In this document: in pieces, positions 36,933-47,610 of the stretch | Layout of the letters: each line of letters starts with the position of its first letter | Position numbering within the stretch: the first letter of the stretch is position 1 | Source of the DNA: Asticcacaulis biprosthecium C19 | Lineage (GTDB): Bacteria > Pseudomonadota > Alphaproteobacteria > Caulobacterales > Caulobacteraceae | Reading direction: 5' to 3' | Length of the DNA stretch: 64,000 nt | Assembly (NCBI RefSeq): GCF_000204015.1 | Contig: NZ_GL883079.1 | Coordinates: 484,516-548,515 of the forward strand | The notes under the pieces: generated by a model | The model's input: the letters and a program-made list of their open reading frames with translations, nothing else | Databases searched by the model: none | Told to the model about the DNA's origin: nothing | Translations under genes and position numbers: made by a program

Positions 36933-37259
36933 CTATCCTTTCATCATGCTGGCGTCATCGACGGCGATATCGCCGCGATTACGGAAGAAGGTCACAAGGA
37001 TCGCCAGGCCGACGGCGGCTTCGGCCGCGGCGACGGTGAGGACGAACATCGCCATCACTTGGCCCTGCACGTTGTGCAGGTAGCTGGAAAAGGCGACAAA
37101 ATTGATGTTCACCGACAAGAGTATGAGTTCCACAGACATCAGGATAATGATGATGTTGCGTCGGTTCACGAAGATACCGAACACTCCGATGGTGAACAGG
37201 ATGGCCGAGACGGTCAGATAGTGGACCAGGCCGATGGTCATGGGTTCGACGGCGGTCAT
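36933..37259 (-). CDS. nuoK: NADH-quinone oxidoreductase subunit K
   Basis: A 108 aa three-helix membrane subunit of the complex I proton channel. [20 protein letters not shown] holds the first conserved Glu and [14 protein letters not shown] the second. The start overlaps the nuoJ stop as ATGA, and nuoL follows after six bases. Confidence 0.96.
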   Translation of the reverse strand: MTAVEPMTIGLVHYLTVSAILFTIGVFGIFVNRRNIIIILMSVELILLSVNINFVAFSSYLHNVQGQVMAMFVLTVAAAEAAVGLAILVTFFRNRGDIAVDDASMMKG

Positions 37260-37870
37260 TCCTGAATTCCTTCTCCGGTCTTGGCCGGGACGACGGCAAC
37301 CGCATCCTTGCGGCGGCGCGTAACCTGCTTGTAAATGTCCTGGCGCTTGACGTAGGTACGGTGGCGCAGGGTCAGGACGATGGCCCCGATCATAGCGACC
37401 AGCAGAACAAAGCCGGCCGCTTCGAAGACGTAGGCATAGGTAGTGTACAGCTCCAGGCCGATGGTCTGGATGTTGGTCGCGTCCGGCCGCGCCGCCTGAG
37501 GCGCGTTGCCGGCGGCAGCGCCGCGTCCGGCCACGGCCCAGCCGACAAAGATCAGCTCGAAGGCCAGGATACCGGCAACGACGGCGCCCGGCGCCAGATA
37601 GTTGGCAAAGCCCTGACGCAGCTTGATGAAGTCGACGTCGAGCATCATCACCACGAACAGGAACAACACCGCCACGGCGCCGACATAGACGACGATCAGC
37701 AGCATGGCCAGGAATTCTGCCCCGAGAAGAACGAACAGGCCGGCCGCCGAGAAGAAAGCCAGGATCAGGTATAGGACGCTGTGCACGGGGTTGCGCGCCG
37801 TGACGACCAGCAGGCCGGCTACGAGCGTTACCGCCGCCATCAGGTAAAAAGCGATTGCCATCAAGGTCAT
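37256..37870 (-). CDS. nuoJ: NADH-quinone oxidoreductase subunit J
   Basis: A 204 aa membrane subunit with five predicted helices. The key motifs are [20 protein letters not shown] and [19 protein letters not shown], the latter containing the pi-bulge Tyr/Gly region of helix 3. The C-terminal tail is basic and cytoplasmic ([18 protein letters not shown]), longer than in Escherichia coli and typical of alphaproteobacteria. Confidence 0.95.
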   Translation of the reverse strand: MTLMAIAFYLMAAVTLVAGLLVVTARNPVHSVLYLILAFFSAAGLFVLLGAEFLAMLLIVVYVGAVAVLFLFVVMMLDVDFIKLRQGFANYLAPGAVVAGILAFELIFVGWAVAGRGAAAGNAPQAARPDATNIQTIGLELYTTYAYVFEAAGFVLLVAMIGAIVLTLRHRTYVKRQDIYKQVTRRRKDAVAVVPAKTGEGIQE

Positions 37871-37887
37871 GTGTCTAAATCCTCACC

Positions 37888-38379
37888 TTACCTGTAGGGC
37901 GCGTCAAGTTCGAGGGCGCGGGCAATTTCGCGCTCCCAGCGGTCACCGTTAGCCAGCAGACGGTCCTTGTCGTACAGCAGCTCTTCGCGCGTATCGGTCG
38001 AGAACTCGAAGTTCGGTCCTTCGACAATAGCGTCGACCGGGCAGGCCTCCTGACACAGGCCGCAATAGATGCACTTCACCATGTCGATGTCGTAGCGCGT
38101 CGTGCGACGTGAACCGTCATCGCGCGGTTCTGCCTCGATAGTGATGGCCTGGGCCGGGCAGATGGCTTCGCACAGCTTGCAGGCAATGCAGCGTTCTTCG
38201 CCATTGGCATAGCGGCGCAGTGCGTGCTCACCGCGGAAACGCGGCGAGATCGGCCCCTTCTCGAAGGGATAGTTGATGGTCGCCTTGTGGCGGAACATAT
38301 ATTTGACAGCCAGGAAGGTCGCGCCGACAAAGTCGAGCAGCAGCGCCGCCTTGATGCCATTGAGCATGCGGGAAATCAC
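37888..38379 (-). CDS. nuoI: NADH-quinone oxidoreductase subunit I
   Basis: A 163 aa ferredoxin-like subunit carrying clusters N6a and N6b. Two classical 4Fe-4S motifs are present: [12 protein letters not shown] and [12 protein letters not shown]. The preceding [15 protein letters not shown] block is the family signature. GTG 38379 is taken as start because GGAGG stands six bases upstream and it overlaps the nuoH TGA; ATG 38367 would shorten the protein by four residues. Confidence 0.95.
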   Translation of the reverse strand: MISRMLNGIKAALLLDFVGATFLAVKYMFRHKATINYPFEKGPISPRFRGEHALRRYANGEERCIACKLCEAICPAQAITIEAEPRDDGSRRTTRYDIDMVKCIYCGLCQEACPVDAIVEGPNFEFSTDTREELLYDKDRLLANGDRWEREIARALELDAPYR

Positions 38380-39451
38380 AGGGCGCCTCCATAAACGCGG
38401 TAAGCAGCGATAATGACCACGGCGACCAGCGACAGCGGCAGGAAGACCTTCCAGCCGAGACGCATCAACTGGTCGTAGCGGTAGCGCGGCACGATCGCCT
38501 TGACCAGGGCGAACATGATGAACCAGAACACGACCTTGCCGATAAAGGTCAGCAGATAGACGACCGACTCCAGCCAAGCCGGCATGCCCAGTCCGTCGAT
38601 CGGGAACGGCAGATACCAGCCACCGAAGAACAGGATGGTGATCATGGCGCACATCAGCACGATGTTGGCGTATTCACCGATCATGAACAGCAGGTAGGGG
38701 GTCGAGGAGTATTCAACCTGATAGCCGGCCACCAGTTCCGATTCCGCCTCCGGGAGGTCGAACGGCGGGCGGTTGGTTTCGGCCAGTGCCGATATGAAGA
38801 ACATGACCATGATCGGGAACATGACCGCCAGAGGGATCAAGCCCTTGATCGAGGTCAGGTTGCCGCCCAGGAAGTTCCAGTTCCAGATACCGGCCTTCTG
38901 GTGGTTGACGATGTCGCTCAGGTTCATCGAACCCGTCAGCAGGATCACCGTGACCAGGATAAACCCGATCGACACTTCGTAGGACACCATCTGAGCCGCC
39001 GAACGCAGGCCACCCAGGAAGGGATATTTCGAGTTCGACGCCCAGCCCCCCATGATAATGCCGTAGACACCCAGCGACGAAATCCCCAGCAGGTACAGCA
39101 CGCCGACATTGATGTCCGAGACCACCCAACCGGGGGCGAAGGGAATGACGGCCCACGCCGCGAAGGCCAGGACAAAGGAAATCAGAGGCGCCAGAAGGAA
39201 GACGGTCTTGTCGGCCCCCGCCGGAATGATCACTTCCTTGAAGACGAACTTGAAGAAGTCGGCAAACGACTGAAACAGACCGAACGGACCGACGACGTTG
39301 GGCCCCTTTCGCATCTGCACGCCGGCCCACACCTTGCGGTCCCCCACAGCAGAAAGGCCAGGGACACCATAACGCCCATGATGACAGCCAGCGCCTGAAG
39401 CACTGTAATGATCGTCCAGCCGATCGGTCCTGCCCAAAAATTAGCATCCAT
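38376..39451 (-). CDS. nuoH: NADH-quinone oxidoreductase subunit H, with one frameshift
   Basis: Membrane subunit forming the quinone chamber of complex I. From ATG 39451 the N-terminus reads [20 protein letters not shown] and continues to VSLAFLLWG, where the frame breaks. The rest continues in another frame from [20 protein letters not shown] to the end, with [19 protein letters not shown] (acidic quinone-site loop) and [14 protein letters not shown]. Adding one base to the C5 run at 39341-39345 restores [13 protein letters not shown]. Since complex I is otherwise fully conserved here, a missing base in the sequence is more likely than a broken gene. The intact protein would be about 358 aa. 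Confidence 0.92.
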
Positions 39452-39463
39452 AGTCCAGGTTCC

Positions 39464-41524
39464 TTACTCGGCCGCGGCCTTGAGGTGAGCGCCGCGTGCC
39501 GCCGAGCACTCCGCCATGGCGACGGACGCCCGGGCGATGGGGTTGGTCATGTAGAAATCGACGATCGGCGACATGAACACACGGTCCTTGATGTCGCCCT
39601 TGGCGCCGACGGCCTTGAGGTCAAAGGTTCTGGTGGCCGGCTTGACGTCGATGCGGCCGAACACCGGATGATCGGTAATCAGCTTCTCGCGCAGTTGCGC
39701 CAGACTGTCGTACGGCAGGGTTTGGCCAACCTTGTCCGACAAGGCGCGCAGGATGGCCCAGTCTTCTTTCGCCTCGCCCTTCGGGAAGACGCAGCGCTCG
39801 GCGATCTGCACCCGGCCTTCCAGGTTGGTATAGATACCCGACTTTTCGGTATAGGCCGCACCCGGCAGGATAACGTCGGCCGTGGCCGCACCCTTGTCGC
39901 CGTGCGACCCGATATAGACCACGAAGGTCTTGTCGAGGCCGGATGCGTCGAACTCGTCGGCACCCAGCAGAACCAAGGTGTCGACCGCGCCCTTCAGCAT
40001 GGCAGTCGCGTCAATCGCCTCGCCCACCGGCACGAAACCGAGATCAAGGCCGGCGACCCGCGACGCAGCAGCGTGAACGATGTTGAAGCCGTTCCAACCA
40101 TCCTTGACGACGCCGCAGGCGTCGGCGATCTCGGCGACTTCGCGCAGAACCGCCGCGCCATCGTCACCCGCCACAGCACCCGAACCCACCAGGATGGCCG
40201 GACGCTGGGCATTTTTCATCACATCGCGAAAAGCATTTTTCTTGAAATCTTTCAGCGCCTTAGGGCCAACACCTACGTGCGTATAGTCATAGGTCAAATC
40301 GACCGCCTGGCCGATCACACCGACCTGGACGGCGTTGCGCAGCCAGGTCTTGCGGATGCGAGTATTGATCAGGCTGGCCTCAAAGCGTAGGTCGCTGCCG
40401 ACGATCAGAATGGCGTCAGCGTTCTCGATTCCAGCAATCCCGGAGTTGAACAGCCAGGACTCCCGCGGCGTCGATTGCGTGACAGGACCGACCTTGGCGC
40501 CATCCTGGCGGCAGTCGAGATTGGTCACGCCCATGGCGTAGAAAAGGTCCTTGGCCGCCTTCATGGTCTCTGCGTCGACCAGGTCGCCGGCGATGACGCC
40601 GATCTTGTTCTTCGGCGTGGTGTTGAGCTTGCCGGCCACGGCCGTCAGGGCTTCATCCCAGGACACCGGTTCCAGCTTGCCGCCCTTGCGGACATAGGGA
40701 CGGTCCAGGCGTTTACGCGACAGGCCGTCAACGGCATAGCGCGACTTGTCGGTCAACCATTCCTCGTTGACGTCTTCTTTCAACCGCGGCAAGGCGCGCA
40801 GGACGGCCGGACCGCGATTGTCGATGCGGATATGAGCACCCAGCGCGTCGTGGACGTCGATGGTTTCGGTCTTCGTTAGTTCCCACGGCCGGTAGTTGAA
40901 CGACCACGGCTTGTGCGTCAAAGCTCCGACCGGGCACAGATCGTTGACATTACCCGAAAGTTCCGACGTCACGGCCTGTTCCAGATAAGAAGTAATCTCA
41001 GCGCCCTCGCCGCGCGAAATCATGCCCATCTCGGTGACGCCGGCCACTTCGGTGGTGAATCGGACGCAGCGCGTGCATTGGATGCAGCGGGTCATGAAGG
41101 TCTTGATCGTCGGCCCGAGATACTTTTCCTCGACGGCGCGCTTGTTCTCGCCGTAGCGGGAAGCGCCCTTGCCGTAGGCGACCGACTGGTCCTGAAGGTC
41201 ACATTCACCGCCCTGGTCGCAGATCGGGCAATCCAGCGGGTGGTTGATCAGAAGGAATTCCATTACGCCTTCGCGGGCCTTCTTGACCATCGGCGTGTTG
41301 GTGAAGATTTCCTGATTATCGGCGGCCGGCAGCGCACACGACGCCTGCGGCTTCGGCGGTCCGGGCTTAACCTCGACCAGGCACATGCGGCAGTTGCCGG
41401 CGATCGACAGACGCTCATGGTAACAGAAGCGCGGAATCTCCTCGCCCGCCAGTTCCGCCACCTGAAGCACGGTCATGCCGGGATCGAACTCGACCTCCAC
41501 ACCGTTGACTTTAGCCTTGGGCAT
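39464..41524 (-). CDS. nuoG: NADH-quinone oxidoreductase subunit G
   Basis: A 686 aa subunit of the peripheral arm. N-terminal cluster motifs in order are FCYHERLSIAGNCRMCLVEV (2Fe-2S), DCPICDQGGECDLQD (with the His/Cys ligands of N5) and MTRCIQCTRCVRF with NDLCPVGAL (4Fe-4S). The remainder is a molybdopterin-oxidoreductase-like domain without cofactor. ATG 41524 is supported by AAGG seven bases upstream and matches the family start. It is preceded by the TM2 gene and followed by nuoH after 12 bases. Confidence 0.95.
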   Translation of the reverse strand: MPKAKVNGVEVEFDPGMTVLQVAELAGEEIPRFCYHERLSIAGNCRMCLVEVKPGPPKPQASCALPAADNQEIFTNTPMVKKAREGVMEFLLINHPLDCPICDQGGECDLQDQSVAYGKGASRYGENKRAVEEKYLGPTIKTFMTRCIQCTRCVRFTTEVAGVTEMGMISRGEGAEITSYLEQAVTSELSGNVNDLCPVGALTHKPWSFNYRPWELTKTETIDVHDALGAHIRIDNRGPAVLRALPRLKEDVNEEWLTDKSRYAVDGLSRKRLDRPYVRKGGKLEPVSWDEALTAVAGKLNTTPKNKIGVIAGDLVDAETMKAAKDLFYAMGVTNLDCRQDGAKVGPVTQSTPRESWLFNSGIAGIENADAILIVGSDLRFEASLINTRIRKTWLRNAVQVGVIGQAVDLTYDYTHVGVGPKALKDFKKNAFRDVMKNAQRPAILVGSGAVAGDDGAAVLREVAEIADACGVVKDGWNGFNIVHAAASRVAGLDLGFVPVGEAIDATAMLKGAVDTLVLLGADEFDASGLDKTFVVYIGSHGDKGAATADVILPGAAYTEKSGIYTNLEGRVQIAERCVFPKGEAKEDWAILRALSDKVGQTLPYDSLAQLREKLITDHPVFGRIDVKPATRTFDLKAVGAKGDIKDRVFMSPIVDFYMTNPIARASVAMAECSAARGAHLKAAAE

Positions 41525-41593
41525 CTGCCTTAACCTCAAAACATTTAAACAAGACGCGGAAAAATCGAAATTTTCCGCCTTCCAAACCTGTTG

Positions 41594-42028
41594 CTAGAAC
41601 CAGGAACGATTCCCAGCAACATAGTCCTCATAAAAACTCTGGTCGCTCTTCACCAGATAGATGATCAACTCGATGAACGAGATGAACGCGACGACCAAAC
41701 CCGGTATCACCACGATCCAGCCAATCGTGCCGCACAGCGCCATGATGATGCCGGCATTGGTCTTGCCGAGATAGAATTTGTGCACCCCGAACCAGCCGAA
41801 AAAGAAGCACAGCAGGGCGGCAATCCATTTGTTCTTTTCACCCAGTGCGGTGACGATCACGTAGATGCTGGTTGCCGTATCGCCAACGACTTCAAAATCC
41901 ACGGCTGAGCCCGCCGGCACATAGCTGACGCCATCGCCAAGGTCGGCGGCCGAAAACGTGTAACGACGTCCATCATCACCGCTGATCACGCCCGTCGAAC
42001 CGTTGTAGCTGAGAACCTTGCCGCGCAT
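41594..42028 (-). CDS. TM2 domain protein inserted in the nuo operon
   Basis: A 144 aa protein. Residues 1-60 look like a small beta-barrel (KVLSYNGSTGVISGDDGRRY, reminiscent of cold shock/OB folds). Residues about 66-135 form a TM2 domain: KNKWIAALLCFFFGWFGVHK, FYLGKTNAGI and two further hydrophobic segments. TM2 proteins are membrane proteins of unknown function. The gene lies between nuoF (9 bases) and nuoG (69 bases), in the same direction, so it is co-transcribed with complex I. It is not a known subunit. Confidence 0.88.
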   Translation of the reverse strand: MRGKVLSYNGSTGVISGDDGRRYTFSAADLGDGVSYVPAGSAVDFEVVGDTATSIYVIVTALGEKNKWIAALLCFFFGWFGVHKFYLGKTNAGIIMALCGTIGWIVVIPGLVVAFISFIELIIYLVKSDQSFYEDYVAGNRSWF

Positions 42029-42037
42029 GTCCCGCTC

Positions 42038-43351
42038 CTATTCCGCCGCAATCACATGGCCGGTATGGATAGCCCGACGCGACCGGTAGGCCGCGATACG
42101 CGCTTCAATTTCCGGACGGAAGTGACGGATCAATCCCTGGATCGGCCACGCCGCCGCGTCGCCCAGCGCGCAGATGGTATGGCCTTCGACCTGAGTCGTG
42201 ACTTCCAGAAGAGTGTCGATTTCCGAAGGCTCGGCGTCACCCTTCACCATGCGCTCCATCACCCGCCACATCCAACCGGTGCCTTCACGGCATGGCGTGC
42301 ATTGGCCGCAGGATTCATGCTTGTAGAAGTAGCTGAGGCGGGCAATGGCGCGGATCAGGTCGGTCGACTTGTCCATGACGATCACCGCTGCGGTGCCCAG
42401 GCCGGACTTGAGGTTGCGCAGTGTGTCGAAATCCATGGCCAGGTTTTCGCACTGTTCGGCCGGGATCATCGGCACGGACGACCCGCCCGGGATGACGGCC
42501 TTCAGATTGCCCCAGCCACCGCGGATACCGCCGCAGTGATCTTCGATCAGCTTGCGGAAGGGGATCGACATGGCTTCTTCGACATTGCAAGGCCGCTCGA
42601 CGTGGCCCGAGATGCAGAACAGCTTGGTGCCGGTATTGTTCGGCGCGCCGAAAGAGGCGAACCACGCCGCGCCACGGCGCAGAATGGTACCGACCACAGC
42701 GATGGATTCGACGTTATTGACCGTGGTCGGGCAGCCATACAAACCCGAACCGGCCGGGAACGGCGGCTTCAGGCGAGGCTGGCCCTTCTTGCCTTCCAGC
42801 GATTCCAGCAAGGCGGTCTCTTCGCCACAGATATAGGCGCCGGCGCCATGGTGGACATAGACGTCGAAGTCCCAGCCATGGACGTTGTTCTTGCCGATCA
42901 GCTTGGCCTCATAGGCCTGCTTGACGGCGGCTTCCAGACGCTCGCGCTCCAGGATGTATTCGCCGCGCAGATAGATGTAGCAGGCATGGGCCTGCATCGC
43001 GAACGACGCGATCAGACAGCCTTCGATCAGCAGATGCGGATCATGGCGCATAATTTCGCGGTCTTTACACGTGCCGGGTTCCGACTCGTCGGCATTGACT
43101 ACAAGATAATGCGGGCGATCCTTGACCTCTTTCGGCATGAAGGACCACTTCAGCCCGGTCGAGAACCCCGCGCCACCGCGGCCGCGCAGGCCGGAGTTTT
43201 TGACGTTGTCGATGATCCACGGTGCGCCGTAGGACAAAATGTCCCGCGTCGCGTTCCAGCAGCCACGTTGCTTGGCGCCTTCCAGACCCCAGTCATGGAA
43301 GCCGTAAAGGTTGGTGAAGATGCGATCCTTGTCTTCCAGAATACCGACCAT
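42038..43351 (-). CDS. nuoF: NADH-quinone oxidoreductase subunit F
   Basis: A 437 aa NADH-oxidising flavoprotein subunit. It binds FMN and NADH through [17 protein letters not shown] and [19 protein letters not shown], and the 4Fe-4S cluster N3 through [18 protein letters not shown] 43351 overlaps the nuoE stop as TAATG; the open sequence before it is unlike the family. Confidence 0.96.
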   Translation of the reverse strand: MVGILEDKDRIFTNLYGFHDWGLEGAKQRGCWNATRDILSYGAPWIIDNVKNSGLRGRGGAGFSTGLKWSFMPKEVKDRPHYLVVNADESEPGTCKDREIMRHDPHLLIEGCLIASFAMQAHACYIYLRGEYILERERLEAAVKQAYEAKLIGKNNVHGWDFDVYVHHGAGAYICGEETALLESLEGKKGQPRLKPPFPAGSGLYGCPTTVNNVESIAVVGTILRRGAAWFASFGAPNNTGTKLFCISGHVERPCNVEEAMSIPFRKLIEDHCGGIRGGWGNLKAVIPGGSSVPMIPAEQCENLAMDFDTLRNLKSGLGTAAVIVMDKSTDLIRAIARLSYFYKHESCGQCTPCREGTGWMWRVMERMVKGDAEPSEIDTLLEVTTQVEGHTICALGDAAAWPIQGLIRHFRPEIEARIAAYRSRRAIHTGHVIAAE

Positions 43352-44007
43352 TATGCCTTCTCCGGAGCGTTGGGGATCTTGATCGCCTTGGCGGCGGAGC
43401 CGTCGTAAAGCTTCGAATCGGATAGGGTCGTGGCACCGCCCAGCGGTTCCGACGTCTTGCGTCCGTTGTATGGGCCGGGCGCAGGCGTCTTGCCGGCGGC
43501 GAAGTCGTCGATGATCTGGACCATGTTTTCGGCCGTCAGGTCTTCGTAGAAATAGTCGTTGATCTGCGCCATCGGTGCATTGCAACACGCGCCCAGGCAT
43601 TCAACCTCCTGCCAGGTGAACAGGCCGTCGGCCGACAGCTTGTCTTTGGGGCCAATCTTGGCCTTGCAGACGGCCATAAGCGCATCCGAACCGCGCAGCA
43701 TGCACGGCGTCGTGCCGCACACCTGGATCAGCGCCGCTGAGCCGACCGGCTCCAACATGAACATGGTGTAGAAGGTGGCGACCTCATAAACCCGGATCTG
43801 CGGCATGCCCAGCAGCCGCGCGATGGCGGAAATGGCGGGCTCGCTGACCCAGCCTTCCTGCTTCTGCACCAGCCACAGGATAGGAATCACCGCGCTCTGG
43901 CGGCGATTTTCCGGATATTTGGCGATCCACCAGTTGGCCTTCTCCATGGTTTCCGGAGAAAAGGCGAAACTGGCCGGCTGTACCGCCGCGAGACGACGTA
44001 CGGACAT
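43351..44007 (-). CDS. nuoE: NADH-quinone oxidoreductase subunit E
   Basis: A 218 aa thioredoxin-like subunit with the 2Fe-2S cluster N1a. The four ligands occur in [13 protein letters not shown] and [17 protein letters not shown]. The N-terminal half ([34 protein letters not shown]) is standard. A C-terminal tail of about 40 residues, rich in Gly, Pro and Lys, extends past the Escherichia coli protein, as in other alphaproteobacteria. Confidence 0.95.
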   Translation of the reverse strand: MSVRRLAAVQPASFAFSPETMEKANWWIAKYPENRRQSAVIPILWLVQKQEGWVSEPAISAIARLLGMPQIRVYEVATFYTMFMLEPVGSAALIQVCGTTPCMLRGSDALMAVCKAKIGPKDKLSADGLFTWQEVECLGACCNAPMAQINDYFYEDLTAENMVQIIDDFAAGKTPAPGPYNGRKTSEPLGGATTLSDSKLYDGSAAKAIKIPNAPEKA

Positions 44008-44074
44008 CAGGCCTCTCTACTCTTGAAAACGGCTTTGAACCCAAAGCCGGTCGAACACAGTCGAATTTGCACGA

Positions 44075-45289
44075 TCACCGGTCGATCTCCCCGAACACGA
44101 TGTCGAGCGAGCCCAGAATGGCGGACACGTCAGCCAGCAAGTGGCCGCGGTTCAGCCAGTCCATGGCCTGCAGGTGTGGGAAGCCCGGCGCGCGAATTTT
44201 GCAACGATAGGGCTTGTTGGTGCCGTCGGACACCAGATAGACGCCGAATTCACCCTTGGGCGCTTCGACAGCGGCGTAGACCTCGCCTTCCGGCGTTTTG
44301 AAGCCTTCGGTGTACAGCTTGAAGTGATGGATCAACGCTTCCATCGAATTCTTCATCTCGGCGCGGCGCGGCGGCGTTACCTTATGGTCACGCGACAACA
44401 CCTCGCCCGGCGTTTGCTTAAGCTTGTCAAGACATTGCAGCATGATTTTGACAGACTGCTTCATCTCTTCGATGCGGCAGAGATAGCGGTCCCAGCAATC
44501 GCCGTTCTTGCCCAGGACGATGTCGAACTCCAGTTCGGCATAACACTCGTAGGGCTGCGATTTGCGCAGGTCCCAAGCGACATTCGAACCGCGGATCAAA
44601 ACGCCGGTGAAGCCCCAGTCGAAGGCCTGCTCCTTGCTAACCACGCCGATGTCGACGTTACGCTGCTTGAAGATTCGATTTTCGGTAACCAGGGTCTCGA
44701 TATCGGCCAGCGGCTTGGGAAAGTACTTGCACCACGCGATGATGTCTTCGATCAATTCCGGTGGCAGGTCCTGGTGGACACCGCCGGGGCGGAAATAGTT
44801 GGCGTGCAGGCGCGCACCACAGGCGCGCTCATAGAACACCATCAGCTTTTCGCGCTCTTCGAAGCCCCATAGCGGTGGCGTCAGGGCACCGACGTCCATG
44901 GCCTGGGTCGTCACGTTCAGCAGGTGCGAAAGGATGCGGCCGATTTCCGAGAAAATAACCCGGATATACTGCGCGCGTTTGGGAACATCGAGGCCCAGAA
45001 GCTTTTCAATGGCCAGGCAGAAGGCGTGTTCCTGGTTCATCGGCGCGACGTAATCGAGGCGGTCGAAGTAAGGAATATTCTGCAGGTAGGTGCGCGATTC
45101 CATCAGCTTCTCGGTGCCGCGGTGCAGCAGGCCGATATGCGGGTCGACGCGTTCGACGATTTCGCCGTCCAGGTCGAGGACCAGACGCAGCACGCCGTGG
45201 GCCGCAGGGTGCTGCGGACCGAAGTTGATCGTGAACTTACGATCGTCCTCGCCCTTGTGTCCGACCTGAGATGTTACATCATCTGCCAT
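44075..45289 (-). CDS. nuoD: NADH-quinone oxidoreductase subunit D
   Basis: A 404 aa quinone-site subunit related to the large subunit of NiFe hydrogenases. Motifs are [51 protein letters not shown] and the C-terminal [13 protein letters not shown]. The separate nuoC and nuoD genes (not fused) are as usual for alphaproteobacteria. A 67-base gap follows before nuoE. Confidence 0.96.
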   Translation of the reverse strand: MADDVTSQVGHKGEDDRKFTINFGPQHPAAHGVLRLVLDLDGEIVERVDPHIGLLHRGTEKLMESRTYLQNIPYFDRLDYVAPMNQEHAFCLAIEKLLGLDVPKRAQYIRVIFSEIGRILSHLLNVTTQAMDVGALTPPLWGFEEREKLMVFYERACGARLHANYFRPGGVHQDLPPELIEDIIAWCKYFPKPLADIETLVTENRIFKQRNVDIGVVSKEQAFDWGFTGVLIRGSNVAWDLRKSQPYECYAELEFDIVLGKNGDCWDRYLCRIEEMKQSVKIMLQCLDKLKQTPGEVLSRDHKVTPPRRAEMKNSMEALIHHFKLYTEGFKTPEGEVYAAVEAPKGEFGVYLVSDGTNKPYRCKIRAPGFPHLQAMDWLNRGHLLADVSAILGSLDIVFGEIDR

Positions 45290-45333
45290 AGGAAAAATCC
45301 TTAGCCCTCAACTACTTTTTGCGTTCAACCGAC

Positions 45334-45936
45334 TTAAGGCTTAGCCTTATCGTCGCCCGGAAGGACGTAGCTTGCACCCTCCCACGGCGACAGGAAGTCG
45401 AACTTGCGATATTCTTGGGTCAGCTTCACGGGCTCATACACCACGCGCTTCTGCTCTTCGTCGTAACGCACCTCAACGTGACCGGTCATCGGGAAGTCCT
45501 TGCGCAGCGGATAGCCCGAGAAACCGTAATCGGTCAGCAGCCGACGAAGGTCCGGGTGCCCCGAAAACAGCATGCCGTACATGTCAAAGGCTTCGCGCTC
45601 ATACCAGTCGGCATTGGGATAAACCGAACGCACGCTGGGCACCGGAACGATTTCGTCGGTCGTCACCTTAACGCGCAGACGTACATTATGATTCAGCGAC
45701 AGCAGGTGATAGACGACGTCGAAACGCTCAGCGCGCTTGGGATAGTCCGCCCCGCACAGGTCGATCAACTGATGGAAGCGATAAGGCTCCTGCTTCAGCT
45801 TGCTTAAGATCTCGACGATGCGCTCGCGCGATACCGTCAGCGTCAACTCACCGAAGGCGAACTTCGTCTCCAGAATCGCTTCCTTGAACTCGGCTTGCGC
45901 CCGTTCGGCGAGGGTTTGCAGTTTTTCGTTCGACAC
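45334..45936 (-). CDS. nuoC: NADH-quinone oxidoreductase subunit C
   Basis: A 200 aa peripheral-arm subunit. The family block is [20 protein letters not shown] followed by [20 protein letters not shown]. Translation starts at GTG 45936, which has the very strong site GGGGAGGAGGGCGC directly upstream. It is 13 bases from nuoB and 44 from nuoD. Confidence 0.95.
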   Translation of the reverse strand: MSNEKLQTLAERAQAEFKEAILETKFAFGELTLTVSRERIVEILSKLKQEPYRFHQLIDLCGADYPKRAERFDVVYHLLSLNHNVRLRVKVTTDEIVPVPSVRSVYPNADWYEREAFDMYGMLFSGHPDLRRLLTDYGFSGYPLRKDFPMTGHVEVRYDEEQKRVVYEPVKLTQEYRKFDFLSPWEGASYVLPGDDKAKP

Positions 45937-45949
45937 GCGCCCTCCTCCC

Positions 45950-46510
45950 CTAGCGACGGATATTGCCGGTACGGCGAATCTTCTTCTGCAATTGCAGAAG
46001 GCCGTACAGCAGGGCTTCAGCCGATGGCGGGCAGCCCGGAACATAGACATCAACGGGCACGATACGATCGCAGCCGCGCACGACACTATAAGAATAATGG
46101 TAATAGCCGCCGCCGTTGGCGCAACTGCCCATCGACAGGACATAGCGCGGATCGGGCATCTGGTCGTAGACCTTACGCAGGGCCGGCGCCATCTTGTTCG
46201 TCAACGTACCGGCAACAATCATCAGGTCGGACTGGCGCGGCGACGCCCGCGGGGCCATGCCGAAACGCTCCATATCGTATCGCGGCATCGAGGCCTGCAT
46301 CATTTCGACGGCGCAGCATGCCAGGCCGAACGTCATCCACATCAGCGAGCCGGTGCGCGCCCAGGTAATGACGTCATCGGCTGAGGCGACAAGGAAACCC
46401 TTGGCATCCAGTTCTGCTGACACCGATTCGAAAAACTTGTCGTGGACCGCCGGATCGTAGCCCTCGACTGAGGAACGTCCCGCTGAGCCCGCAGGTATGA
46501 TCACTCCCAT
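45950..46510 (-). CDS. nuoB: NADH-quinone oxidoreductase subunit B
   Basis: A 186 aa subunit carrying the terminal cluster N2. The tandem cysteines in [13 protein letters not shown] and the further ligands in [19 protein letters not shown] and [16 protein letters not shown] are present. ATG 46510 overlaps the end of nuoA by ten bases and follows GGGAGCCCTGG. The open sequence upstream of it is nuoA in another frame. Confidence 0.95.
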   Translation of the reverse strand: MGVIIPAGSAGRSSVEGYDPAVHDKFFESVSAELDAKGFLVASADDVITWARTGSLMWMTFGLACCAVEMMQASMPRYDMERFGMAPRASPRQSDLMIVAGTLTNKMAPALRKVYDQMPDPRYVLSMGSCANGGGYYHYSYSVVRGCDRIVPVDVYVPGCPPSAEALLYGLLQLQKKIRRTGNIRR

Positions 46511-46890
46511 TCCAGGGCTCCCTTTTTCCACACATAGACATAGCCGAGCGCCAGTTCGGCCAGGAAGATCATCATCGTCCAGAAGGCGTACTGCATCCCC
46601 GACGGCGTCATGTCGAACAGCGACACGGCCCACGGAAACAGGAAGGCGGCTTCGATATCGAAGACGATGAACAGGATCGACACCAGATAGAATCGGACAT
46701 CGAACTTTTGACGCGCCGAATCGAAGGCGGGAAACCCGCATTCATAGGCCGAGAGCTTTTCTGTATCCGGCGCCTTGGGCGCCATGACCAGGGCGGCAAT
46801 CAGAAAGCCCAACCCCAAAGCCGTGGCAATCCCGAAAAAGATGATGACCGGCAAGTAGTTCAAAAGGAACTTGGCCATTTCGTCATTCAT
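46501..46890 (-). CDS. nuoA: NADH-quinone oxidoreductase subunit A
   Basis: A 129 aa three-helix membrane subunit; first gene of the complex I operon. Family blocks are [21 protein letters not shown] and [18 protein letters not shown], shown here in part. ATG 46890 ([14 protein letters not shown]) has GAGG at 10-13 bases; a GTG nine bases earlier is possible. A good promoter lies about 65 bases upstream. Confidence 0.95.
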   Translation of the reverse strand: MNDEMAKFLLNYLPVIIFFGIATALGLGFLIAALVMAPKAPDTEKLSAYECGFPAFDSARQKFDVRFYLVSILFIVFDIEAAFLFPWAVSLFDMTPSGMQYAFWTMMIFLAELALGYVYVWKKGALEWE

Positions 46891-46954
46891 GAAGGGCACC
46901 TCTACGCAGCCGACAAGCGCCGCGTTAACGATGCGGCGGACTCAGAACACCTGC

Positions 46955-46983
46955 GTATTAGACCAGTCTGCGCCGCGCTTCAA
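46955..46983 (-). promoter_or_regulatory. Candidate sigma-70 promoter of the nuo operon
   Basis: On the minus strand, TTGAAG (46983-46978), 17 bases, TAATAC (46960-46955). It points toward nuoA, 65 bases away. Confidence 0.55.
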
Positions 46984-47138
46984 ACCATTGCGGTGCGAAA
47001 AAACCGTGATTTGGCCATTTTCTTTATTTTTTCCGTTCGCGTTGCAGCGAAATGGCGCAGCAAGGAAATGTTCATGAATGTCATTCGCATATACGCGAAA
47101 AGTTTCCACAGTTTGTCGAATTATTCGTGACATCACGC

Positions 47139-47167
47139 TTGACACAGAAAAGCGCCCCGCCTATCAA
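47139..47167 (+). promoter_or_regulatory. Candidate sigma-70 promoter of tRNA-Asp
   Basis: TTGACA at 47139-47144, 17-base spacer, TATCAA at 47162-47167; the tRNA starts 45 bases further on. Confidence 0.65.
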
Positions 47168-47211
47168 GCACACCTCTTCGACGGGCGGCGACGCCAACGA
47201 AGATAAGGGAT

Positions 47212-47288
47212 GCGGGTGTAGCTCAGTTGGTTAGAGTGTCGGCCTGTCACGCCGAAGGTCGCGGGTTCGAGCCCCGTCACTCGCGCCA
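47212..47288 (+). tRNA. tRNA-Asp(GUC)
   Basis: 77 bases with CCA. Acceptor GCGGGTG pairs with CACTCGC, T-loop TTCGAGC, and anticodon loop CTGTCAC gives GTC. Confidence 0.97.
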
Positions 47289-47610
47289 CCCCTCACCGGG
47301 TGGTAATCGCATCCCTCCCCTCCCTGGAAATCCGATTTCTCTGACTACAAGCACTCTGTGACGCAGTTGCGTGACAGGGCTTGGGGAATCATGGCCTTCA
47401 TGTCACCGGCGCCATAATTACGCCCTGTTTGTTTTCAAGTTTGACACCCAAATCGACCGCCTGTGGCGGAAAGGTGATGGAACGTTACGAATCTGTGACG
47501 CGCACCTTTCCGCCTGCGCCTTTTGAGGTTAATAGGTGGCACTGGCACTTTCGGACGATACACATCGTCCGACTATATGAATCGTCACGAAGAGCACCTC
47601 AGGGAAGCTT
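47289..47610. other. Leader region of the autotransporter gene
   Basis: 322 bases without a supported gene. A short hairpin (CCACCC/GGGTGG, about 47286-47302) follows the tRNA. CGGACGAT-ACAC-ATCGTCCG at 47552-47571 is a perfect 8-bp stem-loop that would lie in the 5' untranslated region about 40 bases before the start codon. TTGACA at 47441 has no good -10 partner. Confidence 0.55.

Larger units (their letters stand above)
46891..47211. other. Divergent intergenic region between nuoA and tRNA-Asp
   Basis: 321 bases with no coding sequence. It holds a nuo promoter candidate on the minus strand and a tRNA-Asp promoter candidate on the plus strand, separated by an AT-rich stretch (TTTTCTTTATTTTTTCCG at about 47017-47034). 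Confidence 0.65.

Noticed and set aside
39330..39350. Programmed ribosomal frameshift in nuoH
   Set aside because: There is no slippery heptamer with downstream structure that I can see, no precedent for nuoH, and two other genes in the window show the same kind of one-base shift, so a sequence error is simpler.
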